From contig QHYJ01000093.1 of the NCBI GenBank assembly GCA_003223255.1, forward strand, positions 1-41,435: a DNA stretch of 41,435 nucleotides, read 5' to 3'. Below the pieces are notes generated by a model. It was not told the DNA's origin and searched no databases. It saw nothing but the letters and a program-made list of their open reading frames with translations. Of the stretch, positions 7,106 to 16,315 are shown one piece after another (within the stretch, counting starts at the first letter, position 1; each line of letters starts with the position of its first letter). The position numbers were made by a program, and so were the translations under genes. The DNA comes from Acidobacteriota bacterium. Its GTDB lineage: Bacteria > Acidobacteriota > Terriglobia > Acidiferrales > UBA7541.

Positions 7106-8350
7106 TTGACACGCCGCATAGTTGTCACCGGTGTTGGGCTGGTCTGCGCGCTGGGCGTCGGCACGGAAGAGAGCTGGAGAAACCTCGTCGCCGGATGCAG
7201 CGGCATCGCGCCGATCACGCATTTCGACACCAATGGCTTCGATTGCAAAATCGCCGGCGAAGTGAAGAATTTCGACCCTTTCCGGTGGATCGAGAAAAAA
7301 GAACTGAAAAAAATGGCGCGCTTCATCCAGATCGCGCTGGCCAGCGCAGATTTTGCGGTGAAGTCTGCCAATTGGAAGCCGGAAGATTCGAATCTCGACG
7401 AAGTGGGCGTTTATGTTTCTTCCGGCATCGGCGGATTCGACATCATCGAGCGCGAGCACGGCAAGCTGCTGAACGGCGGCCCGGGCAAAATTTCTCCCTT
7501 CTTCATTCCCTCGGCCATTGTCAATCTCGCTTCCGGGCAGATTTCCATTCGCTATGGTGCGAAAGGGCCGAATTCCGCCACGGCTACGGCGTGCTCTGCT
7601 TCGGCGCATGCCGTGGGTGACTCCTTCAAAATTATCGAGCGCGGCGCCGCAGAGATGATGATCTGTGGCGGTTCGGAAGCTACCATCACGCCCATGGGTG
7701 TTGGTGGATTCGCTGCTATGAAGGCGCTCTCTACCCGCAACGACGATCCCGCGCATGCGAGCCGCCCGTGGGACGCCGGCCGCGACGGATTTGTCGTTGG
7801 AGAAGGCGCAGGAATCTTAGTCCTCGAATCCCTTGAACATGCGCAGAAGCGCAATGCGCCGGTTCTTGCAGAAATTGTCGGTTACGGCATGTCCGGCGAC
7901 GCGTATCACATGACGCAGCCGGAAGAGAACGGCGACGGCGCTTATCGCGTGATGATGGCGGCGCTCAAGGATGCGAAGCTGTCACCGGGCGATATCGGCT
8001 ACGTGAACGCCCACGGGACTTCCACGCCCATCGGCGACGTGATTGAGACGCGAGCGCTGAAACGCGTTTTTGGCGAGCGCGCCAAGAAAGTCCCCATCAG
8101 TTCCACGAAGTCCATGACGGGACACCTGCTCGGTGGCGCGGGCGGCCTGGAAGCCGGCATCAGCGTTTTGGCGCTACGCGACCAGATCTTGCCGCCGACA
8201 ATTAATCTGGAGAATCCCGATCCTGAATGCGATCTGGATTACGTTCCCAATCACGCGCGCAAAGCGTCCGCCGAATACGCGCTTTCGAATTCGTTTGGAT
8301 TTGGCGGCACTAACGCCGCGCTTATTTTCCGGCGCTGGTCGGGCAAGTAG
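7106..8350 (+). CDS. fabF: 3-oxoacyl-ACP synthase II FabF
   Basis: FabF (KAS II) condenses malonyl-ACP with acyl-ACP in fatty-acid elongation. The protein of 414 residues carries the catalytic cysteine C163 in TATACSASAH, a histidine in NAHGTSTPIGD and a second in SMTGHLLGGAGG, plus the C-terminal SNSFGFGGTNAA glycine-rich loop. The start is the TTG at 7106 (TTG ACA CGC CGC), preceded by GGGAG at about 11 nt; the usual family start RRIVVTGVG follows at once, so it is well supported. It lies 38 nt after acpP and ends the fatty-acid cluster. Confidence 0.96.
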   Translation: MTRRIVVTGVGLVCALGVGTEESWRNLVAGCSGIAPITHFDTNGFDCKIAGEVKNFDPFRWIEKKELKKMARFIQIALASADFAVKSANWKPEDSNLDEVGVYVSSGIGGFDIIEREHGKLLNGGPGKISPFFIPSAIVNLASGQISIRYGAKGPNSATATACSASAHAVGDSFKIIERGAAEMMICGGSEATITPMGVGGFAAMKALSTRNDDPAHASRPWDAGRDGFVVGEGAGILVLESLEHAQKRNAPVLAEIVGYGMSGDAYHMTQPEENGDGAYRVMMAALKDAKLSPGDIGYVNAHGTSTPIGDVIETRALKRVFGERAKKVPISSTKSMTGHLLGGAGGLEAGISVLALRDQILPPTINLENPDPECDLDYVPNHARKASAEYALSNSFGFGGTNAALIFRRWSGK

Positions 8351-8389
8351 AGAAGAATCCCGCAGTGCGGTAAAATGATTTTGATTCCC

Positions 8390-8408
8390 GGAGGCCGACG
8401 CGGTCTCC
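8390..8408 (+). terminator. hairpin between fabF and etfB
   Basis: GGAGGCCGACGCGGTCTCC is an imperfect hairpin (GGAG/CTCC and CCG/CGG around a G-T pair), 40 nt after the fabF stop. It has no following T-run, so it could be part of a leader or a factor-dependent end rather than an intrinsic terminator. Confidence 0.3.
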
Positions 8409-8518
8409 TCACAAGCTCAGTTCAGCGAGTGGCAATCAATTGGGACCCTGAGCTCCTCGCTCCCGCTCAGGTTGAAAACCAATCATTTCGTCTTGAGTTA
8501 CGTTGAGGGAAGAAACCC

Positions 8519-9283
8519 GTGAACATCATCGTGTGCATCAAACAGGTCCCCGCAAAAGACGCGCCGCTGGCCATCGCCGGAAACTGGATCAAAGAATCCG
8601 ACATCGGCTTTGAAATGAACGAACCGGACAGCTACGCGCTCGAAGAAGCGCTGCGGCTCAAAGAGAAGCACGGCGGCGAAGTGGTCGCGCTCTCGATGGG
8701 GCCGGAGCGCGTGAAGCAAACCATCAAAGAAGCGCTGGCCAAGGGTGCCGACCGCGGCATTCACGTCGCCGACGATCAATTTGCGCAGCTTGATCCGCTA
8801 GGGTCGGCGAAAGCGCTCGCGGCAGCCATTCAAAAGGAAAAAGCTGATCTCGTCCTCACCGGTTTGCAGAGCGACGACCATGGTTTTGGCCAGACCGGCG
8901 TTTTGCTTGCCGCGCTGCTCGACCGCCCACACGCCACCATCATCATGCAAATCGAAGTGCAGGACGGAAAAATGAAGCTTAAGCGCGAGCTCGAAGCCGG
9001 ATGGTTTCAGTGGATGGAGTGCCCGCTGCCGGCCGTGCTCTCGATCCAGTCCGGCATCAACAAAGTGCGTTACGCGACCTTGAAGGGCATCATGGCTGCA
9101 AAGAAAAAGGAAATCGCCACAATTTCGCGTGAATCGCTTGGCGTTTCGCACGAAGCGACCCAGAAAATTGAAAAAATCTACGTGCCATCGAAGACAAAGA
9201 AGACGGAGTTCCTAACCGGCACACCAAGGGAAGTAGCAACCAAGCTGGTCGAAAAACTAAAGTTTGAAGCCCGGGTAATTTAG
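8519..9283 (+). CDS. etfB: electron transfer flavoprotein, beta subunit
   Basis: EtfB is the AMP-binding small subunit of the heterodimeric electron transfer flavoprotein, which takes electrons from acyl-CoA and related dehydrogenases. The 254-residue protein begins with IIVCIKQVPAKDAPL. It contains MNEPDSYALEEALRLKEKHG, VVALSMGPERVKQTIKEALAKGADRG and LVLTGLQSDDHGFGQTG, all typical. The start is GTG at 8519 with GAGGGA upstream. It is followed by etfA after about 86 nt. Confidence 0.96.
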   Translation: MNIIVCIKQVPAKDAPLAIAGNWIKESDIGFEMNEPDSYALEEALRLKEKHGGEVVALSMGPERVKQTIKEALAKGADRGIHVADDQFAQLDPLGSAKALAAAIQKEKADLVLTGLQSDDHGFGQTGVLLAALLDRPHATIIMQIEVQDGKMKLKRELEAGWFQWMECPLPAVLSIQSGINKVRYATLKGIMAAKKKEIATISRESLGVSHEATQKIEKIYVPSKTKKTEFLTGTPREVATKLVEKLKFEARVI

Positions 9284-9369
9284 TAGTGGACAGTTTTTAG
9301 TTCTCAGTTTTCAGTGCAAAAGAGCGCGTTAGAGTTTTTTCGACTGAGAACATGCAAAAGAGGCAGCAC

Positions 9370-10353
9370 ATGAAGGTTCTTGTCATCACCGAACTACGCC
9401 AAGGCAAGTGGAACAACGCGAGTTTCGAAACGCTCGCGGCAGCGCAACAAATCGCCAAAGACACTGCGAGCACGGTCAGCGCCCTGGTCATCGGCAAAGG
9501 CATTTCCTCCTTCGCCGACGAACTCGCTACCAAGAATGTGGCTGAGGTTCTGCGCGTCGAGCACGATCTGCTTGAGGCTTACACGCCCGACGGCTACTGC
9601 GTCGCTCTCAAACAAGCCATCGAGTCCGTCAAGCCTGAACTGGTTCTCTTTCCGCACACGTACCAGGTCCGCGACTTCGCTCCGAAGCTCGCTGCCCTGC
9701 TCGGCAAAGGCATGATTGGTGACTGCATCGGTTATCGCAACGGGGGTAGCAAACTTGTCTTTGTGCGCCAAATGTTTCAGGGCAAGACTGCGGCCGACGT
9801 CACTTTCACCGGTGCCGCGCCTTGGTTTGCCTGGTTTCAATCCGGCGCGTTTCGCGCGGACTTGCTCGCCGCGCACCCTTCGGGCAAAGCTCCATTGAAC
9901 GCCGTTGCCGTCACGCTCAATGCCGCGCAGATTCGTACGAAGCCGATGGAGGTGTTCAAAGAGGCAAAGTCCGCCGTGGACCTTACGCAAGCGCCGCTTA
10001 TCGTGGCCATTGGCCGCGGCATCAAAGCTCCCGAAAATATTCCGCAAGCGGAAGCGGTCGCAAAGGCGCTGGGCGCGGAAATCGCCGCTTCGCGCCCCAT
10101 TTGCGATGAAGGCTGGCTCCCCATGGAGCGCCAGATCGGCAGCTCCGGTCAGACCGTTGCGCCGAAGCTGTATCTCGCGCTTGGCATCAGCGGCGCGATT
10201 CAGCACGTCGTCGGGATGAAGGGCGCGCGTACCATCGTCGCCATCAACAAAGATGCGAACGCTCCAATCTTCGAAATTGCCGATTACGGCGTCGTCGGCG
10301 ACATCTTCGAAATCATGCCGGCGCTGACCGAAGAGCTGCAAAAAGCCAAGTAG
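9370..10353 (+). CDS. etfA: electron transfer flavoprotein, alpha subunit
   Basis: EtfA is the FAD-binding large subunit. The protein of 327 residues starts with VLVITELRQGKWNNASFETL. The C-terminal FAD domain shows VAIGRGIKAPENI, ASRPICDEGWLPMERQIGSS, GQTVAPKLYLALGISGAIQH and IVAINKDANAPIFEIADYGVVGD. I chose the ATG at 9370 because AGAGG lies about 8 nt before it; an earlier in-frame ATG at 9352 has no such site and would add six residues. It forms a functional pair with etfB and is followed by a cupin and ETF-QO. Confidence 0.96.
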   Translation: MKVLVITELRQGKWNNASFETLAAAQQIAKDTASTVSALVIGKGISSFADELATKNVAEVLRVEHDLLEAYTPDGYCVALKQAIESVKPELVLFPHTYQVRDFAPKLAALLGKGMIGDCIGYRNGGSKLVFVRQMFQGKTAADVTFTGAAPWFAWFQSGAFRADLLAAHPSGKAPLNAVAVTLNAAQIRTKPMEVFKEAKSAVDLTQAPLIVAIGRGIKAPENIPQAEAVAKALGAEIAASRPICDEGWLPMERQIGSSGQTVAPKLYLALGISGAIQHVVGMKGARTIVAINKDANAPIFEIADYGVVGDIFEIMPALTEELQKAK

Positions 10354-10479
10354 ACGCAAACCCCGCAAACGGACAGCGACTTTTCTTTCAATGTCCTAGA
10401 GCGTGACACGACAAATTGGCTCTTTGTCTAGAACGAAGCTCGTGTTAATCAACATCCGTCGAACCGCGGGAGAATCTCT

Positions 10480-10857
10480 ATGGCCAATGTCGAAAGCTTC
10501 CCCTACGAAACGCGACTCAATATCCTTTGCCAGCCACTCGAAATCATCGATGCGCATGCGCTCGCGGATGCTTGCACCTATAAGTGGTACAACCAGACGC
10601 TTTGCCAGGTGAATGGCTCGGTCGTTCGTCTTGGCGTGGTGCAGGGGGAATATCACTGGCACAAGCACGATGACGATGACGAATTCTTCTACATTCTCGA
10701 AGGGAAACTGCTGATCGATCTCGAAGACCGCACCATCGAACTAGGTCCACGACAGGGCACGGTCGTCCCCAAGGGCGTTAGGCATCGGACGCGGGCTCCG
10801 CAGCGAACCGTAATGCTCATGGTGGAAAACGCCGGCATCATCCCCACTGGAAACTAA
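10480..10857 (+). CDS. cupin-domain protein
   Basis: This small single-domain cupin has 125 residues. Cupin motif 1 is complete: G56, H61, H63, E68 and G75 in GEYHWHKHDDDDEFFYILEG. Motif 2 is P-x-G-x-x-H in PKGVRHR (H102). The three histidines and the glutamate should bind a metal ion. No substrate can be named; members of this group include sugar isomerase-like and mannose-6-phosphate isomerase-like proteins. It lies between etfA and the ETF-QO gene on the same strand, so it may be cotranscribed, but nothing here ties its chemistry to electron transfer. Confidence 0.8.
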   Translation: MANVESFPYETRLNILCQPLEIIDAHALADACTYKWYNQTLCQVNGSVVRLGVVQGEYHWHKHDDDDEFFYILEGKLLIDLEDRTIELGPRQGTVVPKGVRHRTRAPQRTVMLMVENAGIIPTGN

Positions 10858-10949
10858 AAACTGCATTTAGCGTCTGTGCCGGACGTCACATATGCAATGT
10901 TTGCGCTCACGAGCTCTTTCTCACGATTTTGCTAGAATCAAGAGTCGAA

Positions 10950-12608
10950 ATGAGCGTACAACGCGAACGACTCGAGGCGGATGTCTTGATCGTCGGAGCG
11001 GGGCCGGCGGGGCTTTGCTGCGCCCTGCATCTCGCCAATCTCATCAACAGGCACAAACCTTCCGGCGCCAAGCCCGAGCTATCGGCTGAGAATATTTACG
11101 TTCTTGAAAAGGGCCGCGAGATTGGCGCGCACCAGCTTTCCGGCGCGATCATGAACCCCAAAGCGCTTGCTGAGCTCGTTCCCGATTTTCAAAAGTCCGC
11201 GCCGCTGGATACGCCTGTCACGGATTCCGCCGCACTGCTTTTCACAAAAGGTTCCGCCCTGCGTTTTCCCGTCACGCCTCCACCGTTTCAAAACCAAGGG
11301 AACTATGTTGTCTCGCTGAGCAGAATCACCAAATGGCTCGGCGGCCTTGTCGAAGCCGCTGGCGTCAACGTCTTCAAGGAATTTGGCGGTGCCGAACTCG
11401 TTTACCAAGGCGACGGCATCGCCGGTGTCATCACCGAAGACAAGGGCGTCGACAAGAACGGCAAGCCCAAAGACAACTTCACGCCGGGCTATGAGCTTCG
11501 CGCGAAAGTCACCGTCCTCGCCGAAGGCACTCGCGGCTCGCTCACCAAGAAACTCGTCGCTGCCAAAAAACTCGACAACATCAATCCGCAGAGCTACGGA
11601 ATCGGCATCAAAGAACTCTGGGACGTGCAGCCCGGCCGCGTTCAGCCCGGCTACGTGGCGCACACGCTCGGCTGGCCTGTTCCTACCAGCATGTACGGCG
11701 GCGGGTGGATCTACGGTCTTTCGAACAATCGCGTCTCCGTTGGCCTGGTCATCGCGCTTGATTATGCGGATCCGCTATTCGATCCGCATGCCGCGTTTCA
11801 AACCTGGAAGACGCATCCGTTTCTCAAGAAACTTCTCGAGGGCGGCAAGCTTGTTCGTTACGGTGCGAAGTCGCTGCCCTATGGCGGCTGGTACGCCATG
11901 CCGCGCACTTATGCCGACGGCGGCCTCATCATCGGCGATTCCGGCAGCTTCCTCGATTCGCAGCGGCTTAAGGGCATTCATCTGGCGATGAAAAGCGGCA
12001 TGCTCGCGGCGGAAACCATTTTCGAAGCGCTCAAATCCGGCGACACTTCTTCAAAGACGCTGAGCGCCTTCCCGAAAAAGATCGAGCAGAGTTACATCAA
12101 AAAAGAGCTCTGGCACGTTCGCAATTTTCACCAATCCTTCTCGCACGGGATGTTTCCCGGATTCGTTCACACCGCGTTCCAGCAAATCACCGGTGGCCGC
12201 GGCTTGATTGATCCCATGCGCGCGCACCCCGGCCACGAAGCCTACAAAAAGATCAACGGCCGCCCTGCGCCCGAACGTTTCAAGGGCGATGGCAAACTGA
12301 CTTTCGATCGCCTCACCGACGTCTATCATTCCGGAACGCGCCACGAAGAGGATCAACCCTGCCACCTGCGCGTCGCGGACACCAATATCTGCGCCACCAA
12401 ATGCGCCGCCGAATACGGGAATCCCTGCCAGTATTTTTGTCCTGCGGCGGTCTACGAAATGGTGAAGGAATCCGGCGGCCCGCCGAAGCTGAAAATCAAC
12501 GCTTCGAATTGCGTGCACTGCAAGACTTGCGATATCGCCGACCCTTACCAAATTATCGATTGGGTTGTTCCCGAGGGCGGCGGCGGCCCCAACTACGAAG
12601 GTATGTGA
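10950..12608 (+). CDS. electron transfer flavoprotein:quinone oxidoreductase
   Basis: ETF-QO is a membrane-associated FAD and [4Fe-4S] enzyme that passes electrons from reduced ETF to the quinone pool. Residues near the N terminus hold the FAD-binding loop VLIVGAGPAGLCCALHL. VLAEGTRGSL and GLIIGDSGSFLDSQRLKGIH are further flavin contacts. The C-terminal ferredoxin-like part has NICATKCAAEYGNPCQYFCP and CVHCKTCDIADP, typical of the family. The end GGGPNYEGM matches closely. The protein has about 552 residues, normal length. The ATG at 10950 is the better start; a TTG at 10929 also opens the frame. Location after etfBA and a cupin fits an electron-bifurcation-free, respiratory ETF system. Confidence 0.95.
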   Translation: MSVQRERLEADVLIVGAGPAGLCCALHLANLINRHKPSGAKPELSAENIYVLEKGREIGAHQLSGAIMNPKALAELVPDFQKSAPLDTPVTDSAALLFTKGSALRFPVTPPPFQNQGNYVVSLSRITKWLGGLVEAAGVNVFKEFGGAELVYQGDGIAGVITEDKGVDKNGKPKDNFTPGYELRAKVTVLAEGTRGSLTKKLVAAKKLDNINPQSYGIGIKELWDVQPGRVQPGYVAHTLGWPVPTSMYGGGWIYGLSNNRVSVGLVIALDYADPLFDPHAAFQTWKTHPFLKKLLEGGKLVRYGAKSLPYGGWYAMPRTYADGGLIIGDSGSFLDSQRLKGIHLAMKSGMLAAETIFEALKSGDTSSKTLSAFPKKIEQSYIKKELWHVRNFHQSFSHGMFPGFVHTAFQQITGGRGLIDPMRAHPGHEAYKKINGRPAPERFKGDGKLTFDRLTDVYHSGTRHEEDQPCHLRVADTNICATKCAAEYGNPCQYFCPAAVYEMVKESGGPPKLKINASNCVHCKTCDIADPYQIIDWVVPEGGGGPNYEGM

Positions 12609-12689
12609 CGCACCCGTAGTGACCTGTCCTCACTGCAGTTTGACCTGTCGTGGCGATGTAGCGTGCATCGAAGCTGACACGCCCGCAGG

Positions 12690-13711
12690 TTATTTGGCAG
12701 CTTCACCAACTCCGCGTGACCAAAGTTTCTTCACGAAGTGAACCATGCGGTCCACCATAGAATCATTAGCCTGCGCGGCGGGTTTCGGAGGGCTAGCAAC
12801 AGAAGGACGTGACCGCGCCGGTGCGGGAACAGAAACGGGCGGAGAGGAAGCCGGCAAATCTCCCTCGACGCGTCCCTGGAAAATCAGCGTCGGCCGCACG
12901 CGCACGCGCCGCGTCACCACGATCTTGCTCATATCCACTTCCGGCTGAACTTCGGCGTTTGCGTTGTAAATTAGTGGCGGGACGAAAACCTCGTAGATGG
13001 GGCCGTCTTTTGTCGTTGGTTTATCCAAGGGCAGAGGCGAGACAATCTCACCGGACCCCAGCGCTCTGGCGTTGGCTCCTTCCGTAGGCGCAGCCGGAGG
13101 AATAATCTCCAATCGCGGAGTCGGGACGTATTTTGTAAGTTGTGGATCGCAGGTGCACCGATCACCCCCGCCGCGCAGGCCATCCAATTTTCCATCAACG
13201 AGCAGAACATCCGCCGACTGCGGTACGACAATGTTTTGGCTGGTGAACTGCTGCTCCAGTCGCACGGCGCCACGATATGCGCGCACGCACATGGCTCCGG
13301 TGGCGTCAAAGCCGACCAGGGCGTCCTGGGGACCGTCGCCAATCGCGATGGGCTGAATCTGAAGAAGCGGAGTATAAATCGTTAGGGCCGGTCCGTGCTC
13401 GATGGAAACGTGGATCGTGCCGGTATCGAGCGCCAGCGTGAGCAAATTGCCGGATTTGAGAACGGAAAAATGCGCTGGCCCGCAAATACTGATTGTGCCT
13501 CCTTGTGTGAGATCGAGGCGCGCGGTCCCGGACTTGACCAGCACGTCGCTGCCGCTGCGCAGCACCGTTCGCGGAAAGCCGTGAACGACTTCAACGCGCA
13601 TGGGGCCGGTGACGGCGACGGCCGTGCCATCGAGGCAGCTAACACCATCGCGCTGACCAGCAGCCAAATCACGCGGTGTGTGAGGGGCGACAGGATGGAA
13701 GGAAGCGACAC
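12690..13711 (-). CDS. secreted FecR-like protein, N-terminal signal peptide out of frame
   Basis: The body of the protein (LDGTAVAVTGPMRVEVVHG, DVLVKSGTARLDLTQGG, ICGPAHFSVLKSG, LTLALDTGTIHVSI, YTPLLQIQPIAIGDGPQD, GAMCVRAYRGAVRLEQQ) is a beta-rich FecR-like repeat domain. A proline-rich C-terminal half follows, ending in a short basic helix. The body frame has no good start; its longest form begins at a TTG (13733) with a peptide that is clearly out of frame. The neighbouring frame carries GTG 13711 with GGGAG about 10 nt upstream and a good signal anchor (THRVIWLLVSAMVLAAS). The two join if one base is missing near 13630-13650. So the gene is either frameshifted in nature or the sequence has an error. 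Function is unknown; FecR-type domains are usually periplasmic. Confidence 0.65.
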
Positions 13712-13792
13712 TCGGTTTGTACTCCCGGCACAAAGGCGGGGCTCTCGCCTATACTATACGTCGGCGGGGACTGCCGGCGCACCTTGCAGTCC

Positions 13793-14608
13793 ATGGTTGG
13801 GGCCGCCTGGCCAAACGAAATGCCACAGCCCGACACCATCGTGGAGACCGCGAAGCAGCCGGAACGCGAGCCGGTCAATTTGCATTATGACACGAGGCTC
13901 ACGCCATTGCCCTGGACGCGGCGCATCCAGATTCCCTTCATTGCGGCTGCGGTGTACAGCGTCATTCGAACGCTCGGACCAACATTGCGCTACGAAGTGC
14001 TCGGGTGGCAGCACGCGGAGAAAGTGCACGCCTCCGGCAAACGCATTATCTGGGCGTTCTGGCACCGCATCATTCTTCCAATTGTGTGGTGGCACCGCCG
14101 TCACGGTGTTGTGGTGATGAACACGACTGCCTTCGATGGTCAATGGACGCGCAAAGTGATCGAGTGGCTGGGATTTGGCACCGCACAGGGAAGTTCTTCT
14201 CGCGGGGGATTGCGCGGACTGGCGGTAATGGCTAAGCGCCTCAAGGAAGGAGTCGATTGCGCGTTTACCATCGATGGCCCGCGCGGCCCGCGCTACGTGG
14301 CAAAGCCGGGCCCGGTAATGCTCGCGCGAAAAACCGGTTGCCCCATCATCGTGTTTCACATCGGCGTCGACCATGGAAAAACTTTCACGAAGACTTGGGA
14401 CCACTTCTTGCTGCCCATGCCTTTTGCGCGTGCGGTGATTTTGTTTGCTCCTCCGATTTATGTCCCTGGCGATGCCAGCGCGGAAGTCATGGAAGCAAAG
14501 CACACCGAAATGCAGCGCGAATTGGAACGCGTGCGCGACATTGCGGAAGGCTGGTATCTGCTGAGCCCAGACGCTCGCGAAAAACATCGCGCCGAATTCA
14601 GCCGCTAG
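13793..14608 (+). CDS. DUF374 / lysophospholipid acyltransferase-family protein
   Basis: DUF374 proteins belong to the glycerolipid acyltransferase superfamily. Landmarks are IIWAFWHRIILPIVWWH (a WHR/histidine region), NTTAFDGQWTRKVIEWLGFG and RGSSSRGG-like GSSSRGGLRGL. The highly conserved FTIDGPRGPRYVAKPG and LARKTGCPIIVF complete the match. The protein likely acylates a lipid A-like or phospholipid precursor at the inner membrane, but the substrate is not known. The ATG at 13793 or the ATG at 13820 (MPQPDTIVETAK) may be the start; neither has a strong ribosome-binding site. It is divergent from the FecR-like gene, whose 5' end lies less than 100 nt away, so the two share a promoter region. 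Confidence 0.85.
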   Translation: MVGAAWPNEMPQPDTIVETAKQPEREPVNLHYDTRLTPLPWTRRIQIPFIAAAVYSVIRTLGPTLRYEVLGWQHAEKVHASGKRIIWAFWHRIILPIVWWHRRHGVVVMNTTAFDGQWTRKVIEWLGFGTAQGSSSRGGLRGLAVMAKRLKEGVDCAFTIDGPRGPRYVAKPGPVMLARKTGCPIIVFHIGVDHGKTFTKTWDHFLLPMPFARAVILFAPPIYVPGDASAEVMEAKHTEMQRELERVRDIAEGWYLLSPDAREKHRAEFSR

Positions 14609-14650
14609 TTGCAGGCCGCTGTTTCCGCCGGCCGCATTAAGATCATTCGG

Positions 14651-15019
14651 ATGAATCAAGCGCTAGCTGATGGGATGTTGCTCACCCACCTGGGGTTCGT
14701 TGCGTGGGTGCTTTTTGGCGCACTGGTTACGCGAGCGCGCCCCTTGCTTGCCGCGCTGCATATCGCCTCGGTCATCTACGGCATTGTTGCGGAACTCGGG
14801 CCTTGGCCATGCCCGCTCACCCTTGCTGAAAATTTCTTCGAAGCACGCGCCGGGCTCGCACCTTACGAGGGTCCGTTCTTGCTGCACTATCTGGACGCGC
14901 TCGTATACCCAAATCTTCCTCGCGCGTTGTTGGTCGGATCGGGCGTGTTGGTATGCCTGGTCAACCTTTTGATTTATGGCCTGCGCTTGCGCAGCCATTT
15001 AGCCAAACGCAAAGCGTAG
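14651..15019 (+). CDS. DUF2784 membrane protein
   Basis: This integral membrane protein of 122 residues has about four hydrophobic segments. It matches DUF2784 by its conserved pieces: ADGMLLTHLGFVAWVLFGAL, LHIASVIYGIVAELGPWPCP, the PLTLAENFFEARAGLAPYEG motif and a C-terminal HYLDALVYPNLP. No function is established for the family. The ATG at 14651 fits the usual start; upstream in-frame sequence is not family-like. It begins 42 nt after the DUF374 gene and is probably in its operon. Confidence 0.85.
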   Translation: MNQALADGMLLTHLGFVAWVLFGALVTRARPLLAALHIASVIYGIVAELGPWPCPLTLAENFFEARAGLAPYEGPFLLHYLDALVYPNLPRALLVGSGVLVCLVNLLIYGLRLRSHLAKRKA

Positions 15020-15087
15020 CGGCATATTTGTATGGTCTCGCGATCGGAGCGGGCGAGCTGCATCTGGAAAAGCCCATGGCGCGTAGC

Positions 15088-16254
15088 TCAATTGCCGTCG
15101 CGCTCGCCGAGCTTCACGGGAATGTCCATCTTTTTTCCACCGCGATAAATGGTTACGTTCACGGCGTCGCCCGGACGGTGGTGGTTCAGCACCAGGTTAA
15201 CGTCGAACTGGTTCGCGATCTTCTGGCCGTCGATGGCCACGATGATGTCCCCCCCGATATAAAAACGCCGCAAGCCGGCCTGGACAATACGATCGCCGCC
15301 GCGGATCCCTGCCGTCGCAGCCGGCCCGCCTTTTGTCACCGTTTCCACCAGCAAGCCTTCCTGCACCGGCAAATCCAGCGCTTCAGCAAGTCCGCCCGTA
15401 AGCGCATAGGTTTCCACGCCCAGGAATGCGCGGTGCACACGGCCGGAGGTGATGAGATCGTTGGCGATATTTTTTGCGGTGTTGATGGGAATGGCAAAGC
15501 CGATGCCGGCAGTGGTGCCGGTAGGCGTGTAAATCGCGGAATTGATGCCAATCACGTCGCCATGCGAATCAATAAGCGGGCCGCCGGAATTGCCGCGATT
15601 GATGGCCGCGTCGGTCTGAATCGCTTCTTCGATGAACGTGGTCTGGCTGGTTTGGACGGTGCGGCCCAGCGCGCTGACCACGCCCGTAGTCAGCGTGGAC
15701 TGAAAACCGAAGGGGTTGCCAATGGCAAGAACTTTCTGGCCCACCTGGATAGCACTGGAATCTCCCAGCTTTAAGGCGGCGAGTTGCTTTCCCTTGGGGT
15801 CAATCTTTATGAGTGCGACGTCATTGCGCTGATCCGCGCCAATGTATTTCGCGGGGTGGCGAGATTGATCTCCCAGCACAACTTCGATGGACTGCGCGCC
15901 TTCCACCACATGGTAATTGGTCAGGATGTAGCCGCGAGGATCGATGATAAAACCGGCGCCCGCGCCGTCCACGGGAACAGGGTCCATGAAGAAATCATAC
16001 TCGGTTGCTTTGGTGAGGATGTTTGCCACGGCCGGAGAAGCCTGCCGGTAGATGCGCACGTTGATGGATTCGTCCTCGGTCAATCCCGAGTCGCGGGCGG
16101 GGACGGAAGATAGATTGGGACTTCCCATCGGCACGGCTTCCACTTTGGCCGGATCGTGCGGACCAAAACGAGCGCCGGCCCAGAAGGCACCGAGGATCAG
16201 CACCAGCGCGGCAAGAAAGATGCGCGCGCGATTCGATGTGTTACCTATGTTCAT
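15088..16254 (-). CDS. trypsin-like serine protease with PDZ domain (HtrA/Deg family)
   Basis: This periplasmic quality-control protease of the HtrA/DegP type has 388 residues from the ATG at 16254. Residues 11-30 are an uncleaved anchor or signal peptide. The trypsin fold carries the complete triad: H115 in LTNYHVV, D145 in RNDVALIKI and S223 in RGNSGGPL. A single PDZ domain follows (about 275-380) with LGVETYALTGGLAEALDLP and GGDIIVAIDGQKI. AGAAGGGAAA lies before the ATG. An upstream in-frame GTG at 16278 is less likely. One PDZ makes it DegS-like in layout, but that does not assign its role. Confidence 0.92.
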   Translation of the reverse strand: MNIGNTSNRARIFLAALVLILGAFWAGARFGPHDPAKVEAVPMGSPNLSSVPARDSGLTEDESINVRIYRQASPAVANILTKATEYDFFMDPVPVDGAGAGFIIDPRGYILTNYHVVEGAQSIEVVLGDQSRHPAKYIGADQRNDVALIKIDPKGKQLAALKLGDSSAIQVGQKVLAIGNPFGFQSTLTTGVVSALGRTVQTSQTTFIEEAIQTDAAINRGNSGGPLIDSHGDVIGINSAIYTPTGTTAGIGFAIPINTAKNIANDLITSGRVHRAFLGVETYALTGGLAEALDLPVQEGLLVETVTKGGPAATAGIRGGDRIVQAGLRRFYIGGDIIVAIDGQKIANQFDVNLVLNHHRPGDAVNVTIYRGGKKMDIPVKLGERDGN

Positions 16255-16315
16255 AGAAGCGTTTCCCTTCTGTTCCACTCGGTGGTTCTAGTATAGGCAA
16301 AATTGCGCTGGTTGT

